From Pseudobutyrivibrio sp. (GTDB taxonomy: Bacteria; Bacillota; Clostridia; Lachnospirales; Lachnospiraceae), in NCBI GenBank assembly GCA_017557435.1, contig JAFYYR010000013.1, positions 18,736 through 82,735 on the forward strand: a stretch of 64,000 nucleotides of DNA. The letters run 5' to 3'. The notes beneath the pieces are model-generated. The model saw nothing but the letters and a program-made list of their open reading frames with translations. It was not told where the DNA came from and did no database searches. The first letter of the stretch is position 1, and each line of letters begins with the position of its first letter. A program made the position numbers and the translations under genes. Shown here piece after piece: positions 1 to 8,364 of this stretch.

Positions 1-12
1 ATAATTTGAAAA

Positions 13-28
13 TAGTAATAAATTACTA
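13..28. promoter_or_regulatory. Palindrome upstream of Nudix/nadE operon
   Basis: TAGTAAT and ATTACTA flank a 2-bp spacer about 30 bp before the first start codon. This is a perfect 7-bp inverted repeat. Its place just upstream of an NrtR-like protein suggests an operator, but that is inference only. The AT-rich sequence makes chance palindromes common. Confidence 0.35.
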
Positions 29-59
29 CTGTATGGTATTTTGCACATAGGAGGACAAT

Positions 60-890
60 ATGGCATTAACAACAGCAAAAGGATTAAGAGATCAGAACGG
101 TTTAACAGAAGAAGAATTCTTAGCCCAATATGATCCAGGGGATTATGAGAGACCATCGGTAACAGTTGATATGTTACTCATTGGACCAAAGAAAGATTTG
201 TCAGGACTTAGAATCCTACTTATTAAGCGTGGTGGACACCCATACCTTAATTGCTGGGCTTTACCAGGAGGCTTTGTTCATCCAGATGAGACTTGTTACG
301 AGGCAGCAAAGAGAGAACTTAGTGAGGAAGCAGGTGTTAAGGACGTGTTCCTTGAGCAGGTTTATACTTTTTCTAAGCCAGATCGTGACCCTAGAACAAG
401 GGTAATCAGTGTTGCATATATAGCACTTACTAGCAAAACTGTACCAGTACGTGGCGGAGATGATGCTCTTGAAGCAGCATGGTTTGATTTTGAGTATACA
501 GACTCACAGATCCATATCTTCAACGAGGACATCGGAGTAGATATTGTATATGAGCTTTCTACAAAGAGATTTAAGAATGGTCATATTAAATATCCAAACC
601 TCACACCAACTCTTAAGAGCAAGACAAGACTTGCATTTGATCACGTTGAGATTATTATCGAGGCAATGAAGAAAATCAGAAAAGAAATCGAGTACACTGA
701 TTTGCCATTTAGTATGGCACCTGTTAAGTTTACATTGCCAGATTTACAGGTAATCTACGAATTACTTCTCGGACATAAGCTTTACAAGGCTAACTTCAGA
801 ATCATGGTTGCCGATAGAATTGAGGCACTTGGTGAGAAGACTAAGTCAATTGTAGGACGTAGAATGTCTGAGGTATACATGCTTAAGTAG
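60..890 (+). CDS. Nudix hydrolase with C-terminal winged-helix region (NrtR-like)
   Basis: The protein has 276 residues. A complete Nudix box lies at about residues 71-93 (G-x5-E-x7-R-E-x2-E-E-x-G-V: GFVHPDE, then REL.EEAGV), so hydrolase activity on an ADP-ribose-like substrate is plausible. The C-terminal 100 residues resemble the winged-helix part of NrtR-type regulators of NAD metabolism. The next gene, 14 bp downstream, is NAD synthetase, which supports a role in NAD turnover or control. NrtR repressors often have a degraded Nudix box; this one is intact, so it may be an enzyme, a regulator or both. An AGGAGG-like site precedes the ATG. Confidence 0.85.
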   Translation: MALTTAKGLRDQNGLTEEEFLAQYDPGDYERPSVTVDMLLIGPKKDLSGLRILLIKRGGHPYLNCWALPGGFVHPDETCYEAAKRELSEEAGVKDVFLEQVYTFSKPDRDPRTRVISVAYIALTSKTVPVRGGDDALEAAWFDFEYTDSQIHIFNEDIGVDIVYELSTKRFKNGHIKYPNLTPTLKSKTRLAFDHVEIIIEAMKKIRKEIEYTDLPFSMAPVKFTLPDLQVIYELLLGHKLYKANFRIMVADRIEALGEKTKSIVGRRMSEVYMLK

Positions 891-904
891 GAGACACAAG
901 GATA

Positions 905-1654
905 ATGAGAGAGTTTAATGTTAAGGACCAGACAGAGAAATTAATCCAGTACACTAGAGATTGGTTTAATAAGTTTGGTGACAATTCTAAAGCAATCATA
1001 GGTATATCCGGCGGCAAGGATTCCTCTGTTACAGCTGCAGTATTAAAGGCAGCCCTAGGAGCAGACAGAGTTCTTGGAATCATCATGCCAAATGGGCAGA
1101 TGGTAGACCTAGATGATGCAAAGCTTCTCGTTAATCATCTTGAGATTCCTTATGAGATAGTTCCAATCACAGATTATTACAATGCAGCTATAGCCACATT
1201 TGAAAAGGCACAGACATTTAAGGTGACTAAGGATTTAAAAATCAATCTTGCACCTCGTCTTCGTATGTCTACTCTTTATGCTGTAGCACAGGGACAGGAT
1301 GTTACATCATTCGTTGTTAATACTTGTAATGCATCTGAGGATTATGTGGGATATTCAACTAAATATGGAGATGCGGCTGGTGACGTTTCACTTCTTCAGG
1401 ATTTCACAGTGACAGAGGTTCTTCAGATTGGAGAATACTTAGGACTTCCAAATGAGCTAGTGCACAAGGTGCCTTCTGATGGATTGTCAGGTATGTCCGA
1501 TGAGGAGAAATTGGGATTTACATACAATATGCTTGATGAGTATATTTCCGATTCAAATGCAGATATCCCAGCAGACACTAGAGAATTAATTGATAAAAAG
1601 CATGTTGCTAACTTGCACAAGCTTCAATTAATGCCTGCATATAAAAGACATTAG
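905..1654 (+). CDS. nadE: Ammonia-dependent NAD(+) synthetase
   Basis: NadE amidates nicotinic acid adenine dinucleotide to NAD using ATP and ammonia. The N-type PP-loop SGGKDSS is at about residues 35-41. The later motif TCNASEDYVGYSTKYGDAAGD matches the deamido-NAD binding region of the family. At 249 residues it is the short, glutaminase-free form. It follows the Nudix gene closely and is probably cotranscribed. It completes the NAD pathway whose early steps (nadABC) are encoded 6 kb downstream. Confidence 0.95.
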   Translation: MREFNVKDQTEKLIQYTRDWFNKFGDNSKAIIGISGGKDSSVTAAVLKAALGADRVLGIIMPNGQMVDLDDAKLLVNHLEIPYEIVPITDYYNAAIATFEKAQTFKVTKDLKINLAPRLRMSTLYAVAQGQDVTSFVVNTCNASEDYVGYSTKYGDAAGDVSLLQDFTVTEVLQIGEYLGLPNELVHKVPSDGLSGMSDEEKLGFTYNMLDEYISDSNADIPADTRELIDKKHVANLHKLQLMPAYKRH

Positions 1655-1679
1655 TTAAATGTAATTGGGAGGATATTAT

Positions 1680-2099
1680 ATGTCTTTTGAAGTAAGAAAA
1701 ATATTTGAGGATTTATCGCATCTTAGCAAGGTTCATACTAAAAAAGAGTATGCAGCAGCTATGGATATGTTTAGAGCAGATAGATTCTCTCTGTTAAGTG
1801 ATTTGACAGAATCAGGGGATTATGCAGCTAAGGGTCTTGAGTTATGTCAGGACGTTCAGGAAGAATTTAAGAAATTCGGTAAGGTACGAGCTGCAGAGCT
1901 TATGAATCTCAATTATTTCATGATTTACTACATTTTCCCATCTATTCTTTTAGAAAAGGAAAATGGTACTGAGATTTGCGATACCCTTAGAGATACATGG
2001 AATGACTTCTTTAAGGCAAATATCAATTATACAGATTATGAATCATTGATGAGCGGTTTCCAGACCAAAATTTTTGGAATTCCAATCGGAAAGAACTAG
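1680..2099 (+). CDS. Conserved hypothetical protein
   Basis: I do not recognise this 139-residue protein. It is mostly helical in appearance, with no signal peptide or membrane segment and a hydrophobic patch near NLNYFMIYYIFPSILL. The start chosen is the ATG at 1680, placed 7 bp after GGGAGG; an upstream TTG at 1665 in the same frame lies before that site and is unlikely. It sits between nadE and asparaginase, one base before the next start, so it is probably part of the same operon. Function unknown. Confidence 0.8.
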   Translation: MSFEVRKIFEDLSHLSKVHTKKEYAAAMDMFRADRFSLLSDLTESGDYAAKGLELCQDVQEEFKKFGKVRAAELMNLNYFMIYYIFPSILLEKENGTEICDTLRDTWNDFFKANINYTDYESLMSGFQTKIFGIPIGKN

Positions 2100-2100
2100 C

Positions 2101-3105
2101 ATGAAAAAGATTTTAATGATAGGCACAGGAGGTACAATCGCCTCAAAGCAGACAGAAGCTGGTCTTACACCAGGACTTACTGCTGAGGATGTTTTATCGT
2201 ACATTCCTGCCGTGGAGCATGTTTGTCAGGTAGAGACCATACAGGTTCTTAATCTTGATAGCACTAACATGACTCCAGAACACTGGAAAGTGATTGTTAA
2301 GGCTATAGAGGATAATTATGCTAGCTATGATGGCTTTGTTGTGTGCCATGGTACAGATACCCTAGGATACACAGCGGCAGCCCTTAGCTACATGATTCAA
2401 AACTCTGCTAAGCCTATTGTAGTTACAGGCTCGCAGAAGCCAATTAGTCGAGATATCACAGATGCTAAGACTAATCTTTTAGATTCATTTATCTATGCCG
2501 CTGACGATGCATCACAAAATGTGAGCATTGTATTTGATGGCAAGGTCATCTGCGGTACTAGAGCTAAAAAGGAAAGAGCTAAAAGCTACAATGCATTTTC
2601 TAGTATTAACTTTCCATACCTTGCAGTAATTCAGGATGGAGTAATAGTTAGATATATTCCAGAGGTACCAGTTCGTGGCATCCCAAGCTTTTACTATGAG
2701 ATGTCTGATAAGGTAACACTCTTGAAGTTATATCCAGGGATGAAGGCAGATATTTTATCATTCCTGTTTGAAAACTACGATATTGTAGTTATCGAGAGCT
2801 TTGGTGTAGGCGGTATGCCTAATTCTCTCATGGATACATTCTATGATGAGATGGAAAAATGGAAGGGTACCGACAAGCTTGCAGTTATGACCACTCAGGT
2901 AGCCAATGAGGGCAGCAATATGACAGTCTACGAGGTAGGCCGTCAGATTAAGGCTGATTTCCACATGATTGAGGCCTACGACATGACACTTGAGGCTACC
3001 ATTACAAAGCTTATGTGGCTTCGTGGTATGAACTACAGCAACACCCGCCTTAGAGAGGCATTCTACACTGAGATTAATAGAGATATTCTATTTAAAAAAC
3101 ATTAA
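2101..3105 (+). CDS. ansA: Type I L-asparaginase
   Basis: This cytoplasmic-type asparaginase hydrolyses L-asparagine to aspartate and ammonia. The first catalytic threonine lies in TGGTIAS (residues 9-15) and the second motif, HGTDT, is at residues 83-87. There is no signal peptide, consistent with type I rather than secreted type II. The ATG at 2101 is used because the family motif begins a few residues after it; the in-frame extension back to 2074 lies inside the previous gene. Ammonia and aspartate made here could feed NadE and NadB, but this is an inference from location. Confidence 0.93.
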   Translation: MKKILMIGTGGTIASKQTEAGLTPGLTAEDVLSYIPAVEHVCQVETIQVLNLDSTNMTPEHWKVIVKAIEDNYASYDGFVVCHGTDTLGYTAAALSYMIQNSAKPIVVTGSQKPISRDITDAKTNLLDSFIYAADDASQNVSIVFDGKVICGTRAKKERAKSYNAFSSINFPYLAVIQDGVIVRYIPEVPVRGIPSFYYEMSDKVTLLKLYPGMKADILSFLFENYDIVVIESFGVGGMPNSLMDTFYDEMEKWKGTDKLAVMTTQVANEGSNMTVYEVGRQIKADFHMIEAYDMTLEATITKLMWLRGMNYSNTRLREAFYTEINRDILFKKH

Positions 3106-3109
3106 GCAC

Positions 3110-3144
3110 AAAGGCTTTTGCTAAAACGGCAAGGGCCTTTATTT
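3110..3144 (+). terminator. Rho-independent terminator-like hairpin
   Basis: A 12-bp stem pairs AAAGGCTTTTGC with GCAAGGGCCTTT (two G-U pairs), with a 7-nt loop, followed by a short T-rich run. It lies 5 bp after the asparaginase stop and 16 bp before the next start codon, so it may attenuate rather than fully stop transcription. Confidence 0.6.
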
Positions 3145-3159
3145 GGATTAGGAGAGAAT

Positions 3160-4317
3160 ATGAAGACGATTCCACTGTATGACAGAGAGCCATTTGCAAA
3201 AGAATTTTCAGCAAGGGTTATTTCATGCCAAGAGGAAATTACGGGGGAGAAAAAGCTGTACAAGGTTGTCTTAGATCAGACCATGTTTTTCCCAGAGCAG
3301 GGCGGTCAGTCTAGTGACAAGGGTACGCTGGATTCAGCAGCTGTTTTGGATGTGCAGATTGAGGATGAGGTGATTTACCACTATTGCAGTAGCGGCTTCT
3401 TAAGCGGCGAGGTAGTTCACGGCCAGATAGATTGGGATCATAGATTTAACAATATGCAGCAGCATACGGGAGAACACATTTTTACAGGATTGGCTCACAA
3501 TACTTATGGAGCAGAAAATGTGGGATTTCACTTAAGTGACAACACAGTCACCTTGGATTTAAATATCGAGATGACAGAGGATCAGGTGAGGGAAATCGAG
3601 TACAAGGCCAATCAGGTAATAGCAAGGGATTTACAGGTTAGAGCCTATTATCCTGAGACAGCTTTGCTTCCTGCAATTAATTATAGGAGCAAAAAGGAGA
3701 TAAATGGCCCAGTTCGTCTTGTGGAGATAGATGGCATAGATATATGTGCCTGCTGTGCACCACATGTGAAGACCACAGGTCAGGTGGGACTTTTGAAGGT
3801 GGTTTCCTGGGAGAAATACAAGGGCGGCGTAAGAGTTTATATCTTGTGCGGACTTCGTGCTCTTGAGGATTACAATCGCAGGATTAATATTTTATCAAGC
3901 ACCTACCAGACTCTTAACTGTACTGAGGAGGAGCTGCCAAACAGAGTGGCAGGCCTTTTACAGGACAACAAGGATTTGAAATTTAGAATTAGTGAAATCA
4001 AGTCAAAGGCACTTATGGAGCAAATTGAAAAATATCCATCAGATATAAGTGATGTGACTATTTTCACTGAGGATTTAGATATTAAGAATATGCGTGATGG
4101 TGTAAACGCTCTTATGGAGCATCACAGCGGACTTTGCTGCATATTCTCAGGTGATGATGAAAGTGGCTATGACTTTGTCATTGGCAGCACAACCCGTGAC
4201 TGTGGCGCTATTGCTGCAGGACTTCGAGAGTTGCTTGGAGCCAAGGGTGGCGGTAATAAGCAGATGGCTCAGGGCAATATAAATGCCACAAGAAGTGCTA
4301 TAGAAAACACGTTGTAA
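3160..4317 (+). CDS. AlaX-type alanyl-tRNA editing protein with DHHA1 domain
   Basis: The 385-residue protein resembles the long AlaX form that hydrolyses mischarged Ser- or Gly-tRNA(Ala) in trans. The zinc-binding HxxxH motif is HTGEH at about residues 102-106. A second metal motif, CACCAPH, is near residue 200. The C-terminal DHHA1 region carries the glycine-rich GAKGGGNKQMAQG signature. The ATG at 3160 follows GGAGAG by 5 bp and begins MKTIPLYD, typical for the family; the in-frame upstream extension crosses the terminator-like hairpin. It contains no alanine-activating domain, so it is not AlaRS. Confidence 0.9.
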   Translation: MKTIPLYDREPFAKEFSARVISCQEEITGEKKLYKVVLDQTMFFPEQGGQSSDKGTLDSAAVLDVQIEDEVIYHYCSSGFLSGEVVHGQIDWDHRFNNMQQHTGEHIFTGLAHNTYGAENVGFHLSDNTVTLDLNIEMTEDQVREIEYKANQVIARDLQVRAYYPETALLPAINYRSKKEINGPVRLVEIDGIDICACCAPHVKTTGQVGLLKVVSWEKYKGGVRVYILCGLRALEDYNRRINILSSTYQTLNCTEEELPNRVAGLLQDNKDLKFRISEIKSKALMEQIEKYPSDISDVTIFTEDLDIKNMRDGVNALMEHHSGLCCIFSGDDESGYDFVIGSTTRDCGAIAAGLRELLGAKGGGNKQMAQGNINATRSAIENTL

Positions 4318-4334
4318 CAAAACTGTAATAAACA

Positions 4335-4363
4335 TCAACAAAACGTAACAATTGTGTTATACT
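4335..4363 (+). promoter_or_regulatory. Candidate extended -10 promoter
   Basis: TCAACA (4335-4340) and TATACT (4358-4363) are separated by 17 bp, and the -10 is preceded by TGT, an extended -10. It lies 44 bp before the YARHG gene. This is a sequence match only. Confidence 0.5.
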
Positions 4364-4406
4364 GTATAAAAGTACAGAATAACTGGAGAAAAGGGAAGAG
4401 AAGTGT

Positions 4407-5144
4407 ATGAAAGATATTAGAGATTCAAAAAAAGTTGTGGAGACTTTTAGTTCTGTAAAGGAGTTTTTCGCTGGTTTATGGGCTAAGCCTAATGTAAGAA
4501 GATGGACAATTGAAGGACTGGTTTCAATTGCAGTAGGTATACTTGCTGCATTCCTCACATATCACACATTGAATAAGCCTAAATCCCTTGAGGTAAGCAA
4601 GAAGGGCGCTGAGGCACCGATAGTTGAAGGTGAGGCAGAAGTTAATGGTGAGGGACTCCCAGCAGACGACCCTGATGCAGATGTTGTAATTGAGGTTGTT
4701 GAGGATGTGGGAGATGCACCAGCCGAATTTACAGACGTGGCTGAGGAGGTAGCAGGCTGGTCAAATGAAGAAATAGATGCGGCTATTTCAGAGCGCAGTG
4801 AGTACATTTCAAACACCAAATATGCATCAGTTGTAAACAGCTTCTGGGAATCAAAAAGAGGTGTAACAGATGTGGCATGGCAGTCAATGCACATGTTTGA
4901 CACTGATGCAAAGCTATATACTGCAGCAGACTTCGAGGGCATGAGCCCAGAGGCTATTCATGCAGCTAAAAATGAAATCTATGCAAGACATGGATATTCA
5001 TTTAAGGATCAGGACCTTTACAATTATTTCATGTGCTACATTTGGTATAATCCATCAGTTATGCCGGCTGATTTTTCTGAAAGCGTGTTTAATGAAACTG
5101 AGGTAAAAAACCTCGACTTATTAAATGAGCTAGATACTATGTAA
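4407..5144 (+). CDS. Membrane-anchored YARHG-domain protein
   Basis: The 245-residue protein has one predicted membrane segment at about residues 35-55 (IEGLVSIAVGILAAFLTY). An acidic low-complexity linker follows, and a C-terminal extracellular region holds the YARHG signature (EIYARHGYSF, near residue 190). YARHG domains are found in extracellular Firmicutes proteins and have no well-defined activity. It has its own candidate promoter and a strong downstream terminator, so it appears monocistronic. Role at the cell surface is inferred from topology only. Confidence 0.8.
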   Translation: MKDIRDSKKVVETFSSVKEFFAGLWAKPNVRRWTIEGLVSIAVGILAAFLTYHTLNKPKSLEVSKKGAEAPIVEGEAEVNGEGLPADDPDADVVIEVVEDVGDAPAEFTDVAEEVAGWSNEEIDAAISERSEYISNTKYASVVNSFWESKRGVTDVAWQSMHMFDTDAKLYTAADFEGMSPEAIHAAKNEIYARHGYSFKDQDLYNYFMCYIWYNPSVMPADFSESVFNETEVKNLDLLNELDTM

Positions 5145-5161
5145 GATAATGTGTTTTGTCT

Positions 5162-5190
5162 AAGGACTGGCTTATAAGCTAGTCCTTTTT
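5162..5190 (+). terminator. Rho-independent terminator
   Basis: AAGGACTGGC pairs with GCTAGTCCTT around a TTATAA loop, followed by a T run. It ends the YARHG gene transcript. Confidence 0.85.
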
Positions 5191-5261
5191 GTTATGAATT
5201 AACATAGGATTTTTTAGGCGTAGTATGTATAATTGTAGAGGATTTTTTGTAAGGAGAAATT

Positions 5262-6413
5262 ATGGAAAATAAAAGCGGACGTCAGTCTAATATAGAACTA
5301 CTCAGAATCATAGCTATGCTTATGATTATCTGTTATCACATTATCATTCACTGCGTTAACATTCAGATAAGCAACACAGCATCAATAGAAAGACTTCAGA
5401 ATGGCTGGTTTAGCACTCCTGATTTCTATGACCAGCTACTTTTACTAGCACTTATGATGCCACTTGGACTTGTGGGCAATGCAATATTCATCATGATATC
5501 AGGATACTTCCTGGCAGATAGAGAAATCGACATGCTTAAAGTATCTAAGAAGCTTATATCACAGCTGTTTTTTGCGGCAGTAACTCTAGTTCTTGCATCC
5601 TCATTTTTTATCTGGTATTCATGCAAGAGCCAGTTCCTATCTGAGAACATGATAAGCTACATCAAAATCCAGTACTTTAACAAGATGTCATGGTTTGTTG
5701 GCTACTATTTCATAATCATTCTCATTGCATTTATGTTTTTGAATAAATATCTTGCTAAACTTACTCAGAGACAGTATATAGGATTTTTACTTGCTATATT
5801 TGCTGTGACAGAACTAGGCTGGTCAGGCAAGCTCTTAGACGATTTGGCAAGCGGACTTAGAACAGTATTCATCGGCGTATTTTTATATGCTCTTGCTGGC
5901 TACATTAAAAAGTACGACCCATTCAAAAAGGTGAGAGCCTATGTGTTCATAATTCTCATAATACTTGCCAATGTAATAATAGGACTTTCCTATTACAACA
6001 ACGTAATAGGCAAAATCGACACCTACTATGACACAATAGCTACCCAGAATCTTACAGAGTTAGAATTCGTCCAGTCCATACCACGCTACGAGAATTTCAG
6101 CGTCATGGTAGTAATAATCGGCATATGTTTATTTGAATTAGCCCGCAGGATTAGAATCCCATCCATAAGGCCAATCAACATGATAGCCCAGGCTACATTT
6201 ATGATATATCTTATTCACGACAATGGACTTGCCTACAGTATCTGGCAGACACAGGATTGGCCAACACTTTTATACAATGACGTGTCAGGCTTCCTGGTTA
6301 AATTATTACTGTGGACACTTGGTGTATTTGCAGTAGGATTAGTGGCCTATATTGTATATACTATTCTTAAAAAGTTGATAATAAAATCAAAGTGGTTATT
6401 TATCAAAAAATAA
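5262..6413 (+). CDS. Acyltransferase family 3 membrane protein
   Basis: The protein has 383 residues and about ten hydrophobic segments. The N-terminus (SNIELLRIIAMLMIICYHI) carries the R-x10-H arrangement typical of acyltransferase-3 enzymes, which O-acetylate or otherwise acylate cell-surface glycans. AAGGAG lies 7 bp before the ATG. The TSCPD gene follows 11 bp after its stop and could be cotranscribed. The acyl acceptor cannot be told from sequence. Confidence 0.85.
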   Translation: MENKSGRQSNIELLRIIAMLMIICYHIIIHCVNIQISNTASIERLQNGWFSTPDFYDQLLLLALMMPLGLVGNAIFIMISGYFLADREIDMLKVSKKLISQLFFAAVTLVLASSFFIWYSCKSQFLSENMISYIKIQYFNKMSWFVGYYFIIILIAFMFLNKYLAKLTQRQYIGFLLAIFAVTELGWSGKLLDDLASGLRTVFIGVFLYALAGYIKKYDPFKKVRAYVFIILIILANVIIGLSYYNNVIGKIDTYYDTIATQNLTELEFVQSIPRYENFSVMVVIIGICLFELARRIRIPSIRPINMIAQATFMIYLIHDNGLAYSIWQTQDWPTLLYNDVSGFLVKLLLWTLGVFAVGLVAYIVYTILKKLIIKSKWLFIKK

Positions 6414-6424
6414 AAGGAGTAATA

Positions 6425-6676
6425 ATGGAAAAATTTTCTTTCGTACCAAAGGGCGTATGCGCACGCCAAATTGACTTCGAAATCGAAGATGGCAAGCTTC
6501 ACAACGTAAAATTCACTGGCGGTTGTGACGGCAACACTAAGGCAATCAGCAAGCTTCTCGAGGGCGCTGACGCCGCTAACACCGTAGACATCCTCAAGGG
6601 TAACCTCTGCGGAATGAAGGGCACAAGCTGCGCTGACCAGCTAGCTAAGGGCATCGAACAGGCCATGGCCCAGTAA
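6425..6676 (+). CDS. TSCPD-domain protein (TIGR03905-like)
   Basis: This is a small, 83-residue protein made of a single TSCPD-type domain of the sort also seen at the C-terminus of some ribonucleotide reductases. Conserved cysteines occur at KGVCARQI, GGCDGN, LCGMKG and TSCADQL. The ATG at 6425 follows AAAGGAG with good spacing; an in-frame start at 6392 overlaps the acyltransferase and is unlikely. Codon use here is GC-richer than its neighbours, suggesting high expression. Giant hairpin element 1 begins 2 bp after its stop. Confidence 0.88.
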   Translation: MEKFSFVPKGVCARQIDFEIEDGKLHNVKFTGGCDGNTKAISKLLEGADAANTVDILKGNLCGMKGTSCADQLAKGIEQAMAQ

Positions 6677-6677
6677 C

Positions 6678-7375
6678 ACAGTTGTAAACACACATCACAA
6701 AGAGAGCAGGCTCCGCCGGCTCTCTTTTTTTATAAATTGAGCCCCTTCACTGATAGCCCCTCCATGCACCTGCCACCGGGCCCTGGGATATACTCTCAAA
6801 GAATCTCTGTTTTCTAAAACGCCAACAACGCTTTTTTATTAGAGTGTGTTCGTTCCAAGTTTTACAATTCTGCCGAAAATGATTACCCATGACGGACATT
6901 ATTTATATTTTAGTTATCTGTTTTTACAATCTAGATTTGCAGTAATTCCGCTTCTTTGGAATGAACCTAGTAAAACAGAAACAGGTTTTGTTTAACATAA
7001 GCACGAGGCGCCACGGACGGCGCCGAGAGCCTGACAGTGAAACGGACTGAACTTGAAGGCGGTGCATATGTTTACAAAACCTGTTTCGTAGTTTTACTTG
7101 GAGAATGTATCAGAAGAGGAATTATGCAAATTCTAGATGTAAAAACAGATATAAGATTCTCAAAAATGTTCGTCATGGGTAAAGCATTTTCTTCGAATAG
7201 TAAAAGCTTGAAAGGACACACTCAAAAGCTTTTGTTGGCATTTTGAAAACAGGGGATTCTCCTCGAATTGTATATCCCAGGGCCCGGTGGCCGGTGCAGG
7301 GGCATCAGTGAAGGGGCCAGAATAGGGATTTGGGAGCCGGCGGAGGCTGCTGTAAATAAATGTGTTTACAACTGT
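6678..7375 (+). repeat. Giant inverted-repeat element 1 (candidate structured RNA)
   Basis: This 698-bp intergenic stretch folds on itself over nearly its whole length. The outermost 15 bp (ACAGTTGTAAACACA at 6678-6692, complement at 7361-7375) pair perfectly. A second perfect 21-bp block pairs 6773-6793 with 7270-7290. Inner arms pair at roughly three quarters of positions. The apex (7001-7065) is a branched motif: outer stem GCAC/GTGC, a hairpin GGCGCC-ACGGAC-GGCGCC at 7007-7024, and an arm with CAGT/ACTG inside GCC/GGC at 7029-7060. The same apex architecture occurs in elements 2 and 3. No credible protein is encoded. It could be a large RNA, a giant 3'-UTR hairpin or a fold-back DNA element. 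Confidence 0.8.
6699..6731 (+). terminator. Intrinsic terminator within the left arm of element 1
   Basis: AAAGAGAGC and GGC pair with GCC and GCTCTCTTT, followed by seven Ts. It ends the TSCPD gene transcript. It competes with long-range pairing of the giant hairpin: the right arm has no matching T run. Confidence 0.8.
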
Positions 7376-7376
7376 C

Positions 7377-7405
7377 TTGTCAGTAGACTTTACATGTGCT
7401 AGAAT
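7377..7405 (+). promoter_or_regulatory. Sigma-A-type promoter of nad operon
   Basis: TTGTCA (7377-7382) and TAGAAT (7400-7405) are separated by exactly 17 bp, with an extended TGC before the -10. It starts 2 bp after the outer foot of giant element 1 and 38 bp before nadA. The operator for NiaR is expected here, but I cannot pick it out with confidence. Confidence 0.75.
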
Positions 7406-7442
7406 GTGTTAAATATTTTATAGATGTAAAGGGAGAAGTCCA

Positions 7443-8351
7443 ATGAACGAACTTGTACAAGAGATAGAGAAGTTAAAGAAAGAGAAGAACGCGGTGGTGC
7501 TGGCACACTACTATGTTAATGATGAGGTGCAGGCTATTGCAGATTATATTGGCGATAGCTATTATCTGGCAAAGGTTGCAGTGGGGCTTCAGGAGAGCAC
7601 TATTGTGTTTGCTGGTGTTAAGTTTATGGGAGAGTCGGCAAAGATTTTAAATCCTGAGAAGACAGTGCTTATGCCTGATCCTAAGGCTGATTGTCCTATG
7701 GCTCATATGGCGGAGATTGAGCGCATCGAGGAAGTTCGCAAGGAGTATGATGATGTGGCTGTTGTTTGCTATATCAATTCTACTGCGGAGCTTAAGATGC
7801 ATTCTGATGTGTGCGTTACATCTGCTAATGCTATGAAGATTGTTAAGGCGTTGCCTAATAAAAACATTTTCTTTATTCCTGATGAGAATCTTGGAAGATA
7901 TATTGCTGAGAAGGTGCCTGAGAAGAACTTCATTTTCAATGATGGATTCTGTCATGTGCATAAGGCAGTTACAGCTGATATGGTTAGCCGTGCTAAGGAG
8001 GCACATCCTGAGGCTGAGGTGCTTATCCATCCAGAGTGTACATTAGATGTTCTTGAGCTTGCTGATTACATTGGCAGTACTTCGGGAATCATCGATTATG
8101 CTACTAAGTCAGATAAAAAAGAGTTCATTATTTCGACAGAGCTTGGTGTACTTTACCAGCTTAAGAAGAACAATCCTGACAAGACATTCTTCTCCGCAGG
8201 TGGAGTTCAGATTTGTCCTAATATGAAAAAGGTAACACTTGAGAAGGTAAGAGATTGTCTTAGAGATAACACAGGTGTTGTGGAAGTTAGTGATGAGAAG
8301 AGAGAGAAGTCACTTAAGCCACTTGCTCGTATGTTAGAGCTTGCTAAATAA
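7443..8351 (+). CDS. nadA: Quinolinate synthase
   Basis: NadA condenses iminoaspartate with dihydroxyacetone phosphate to quinolinate and carries an oxygen-sensitive [4Fe-4S] cluster. The 302-residue protein has the expected cluster cysteines at about C84 (DCPMAH), C170 (DGFCHVH) and C258 (QICPNM), as in the compact NadA form. The N-terminal LAHYYVNDEVQ motif is typical. GGGAGA lies 7 bp before the ATG. It is the first gene of a four-gene nadA-nadB-nadC-niaR operon. Confidence 0.96.
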   Translation: MNELVQEIEKLKKEKNAVVLAHYYVNDEVQAIADYIGDSYYLAKVAVGLQESTIVFAGVKFMGESAKILNPEKTVLMPDPKADCPMAHMAEIERIEEVRKEYDDVAVVCYINSTAELKMHSDVCVTSANAMKIVKALPNKNIFFIPDENLGRYIAEKVPEKNFIFNDGFCHVHKAVTADMVSRAKEAHPEAEVLIHPECTLDVLELADYIGSTSGIIDYATKSDKKEFIISTELGVLYQLKKNNPDKTFFSAGGVQICPNMKKVTLEKVRDCLRDNTGVVEVSDEKREKSLKPLARMLELAK

Positions 8352-8364
8352 AGGTAATAAAGAT

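Noticed and set aside
7037-7246. A 69-codon reading frame in the right arm of giant element 1
   Set aside because: It lies wholly within the inverted repeat, has no ribosome site, and its sequence is explained by pairing with the left arm.
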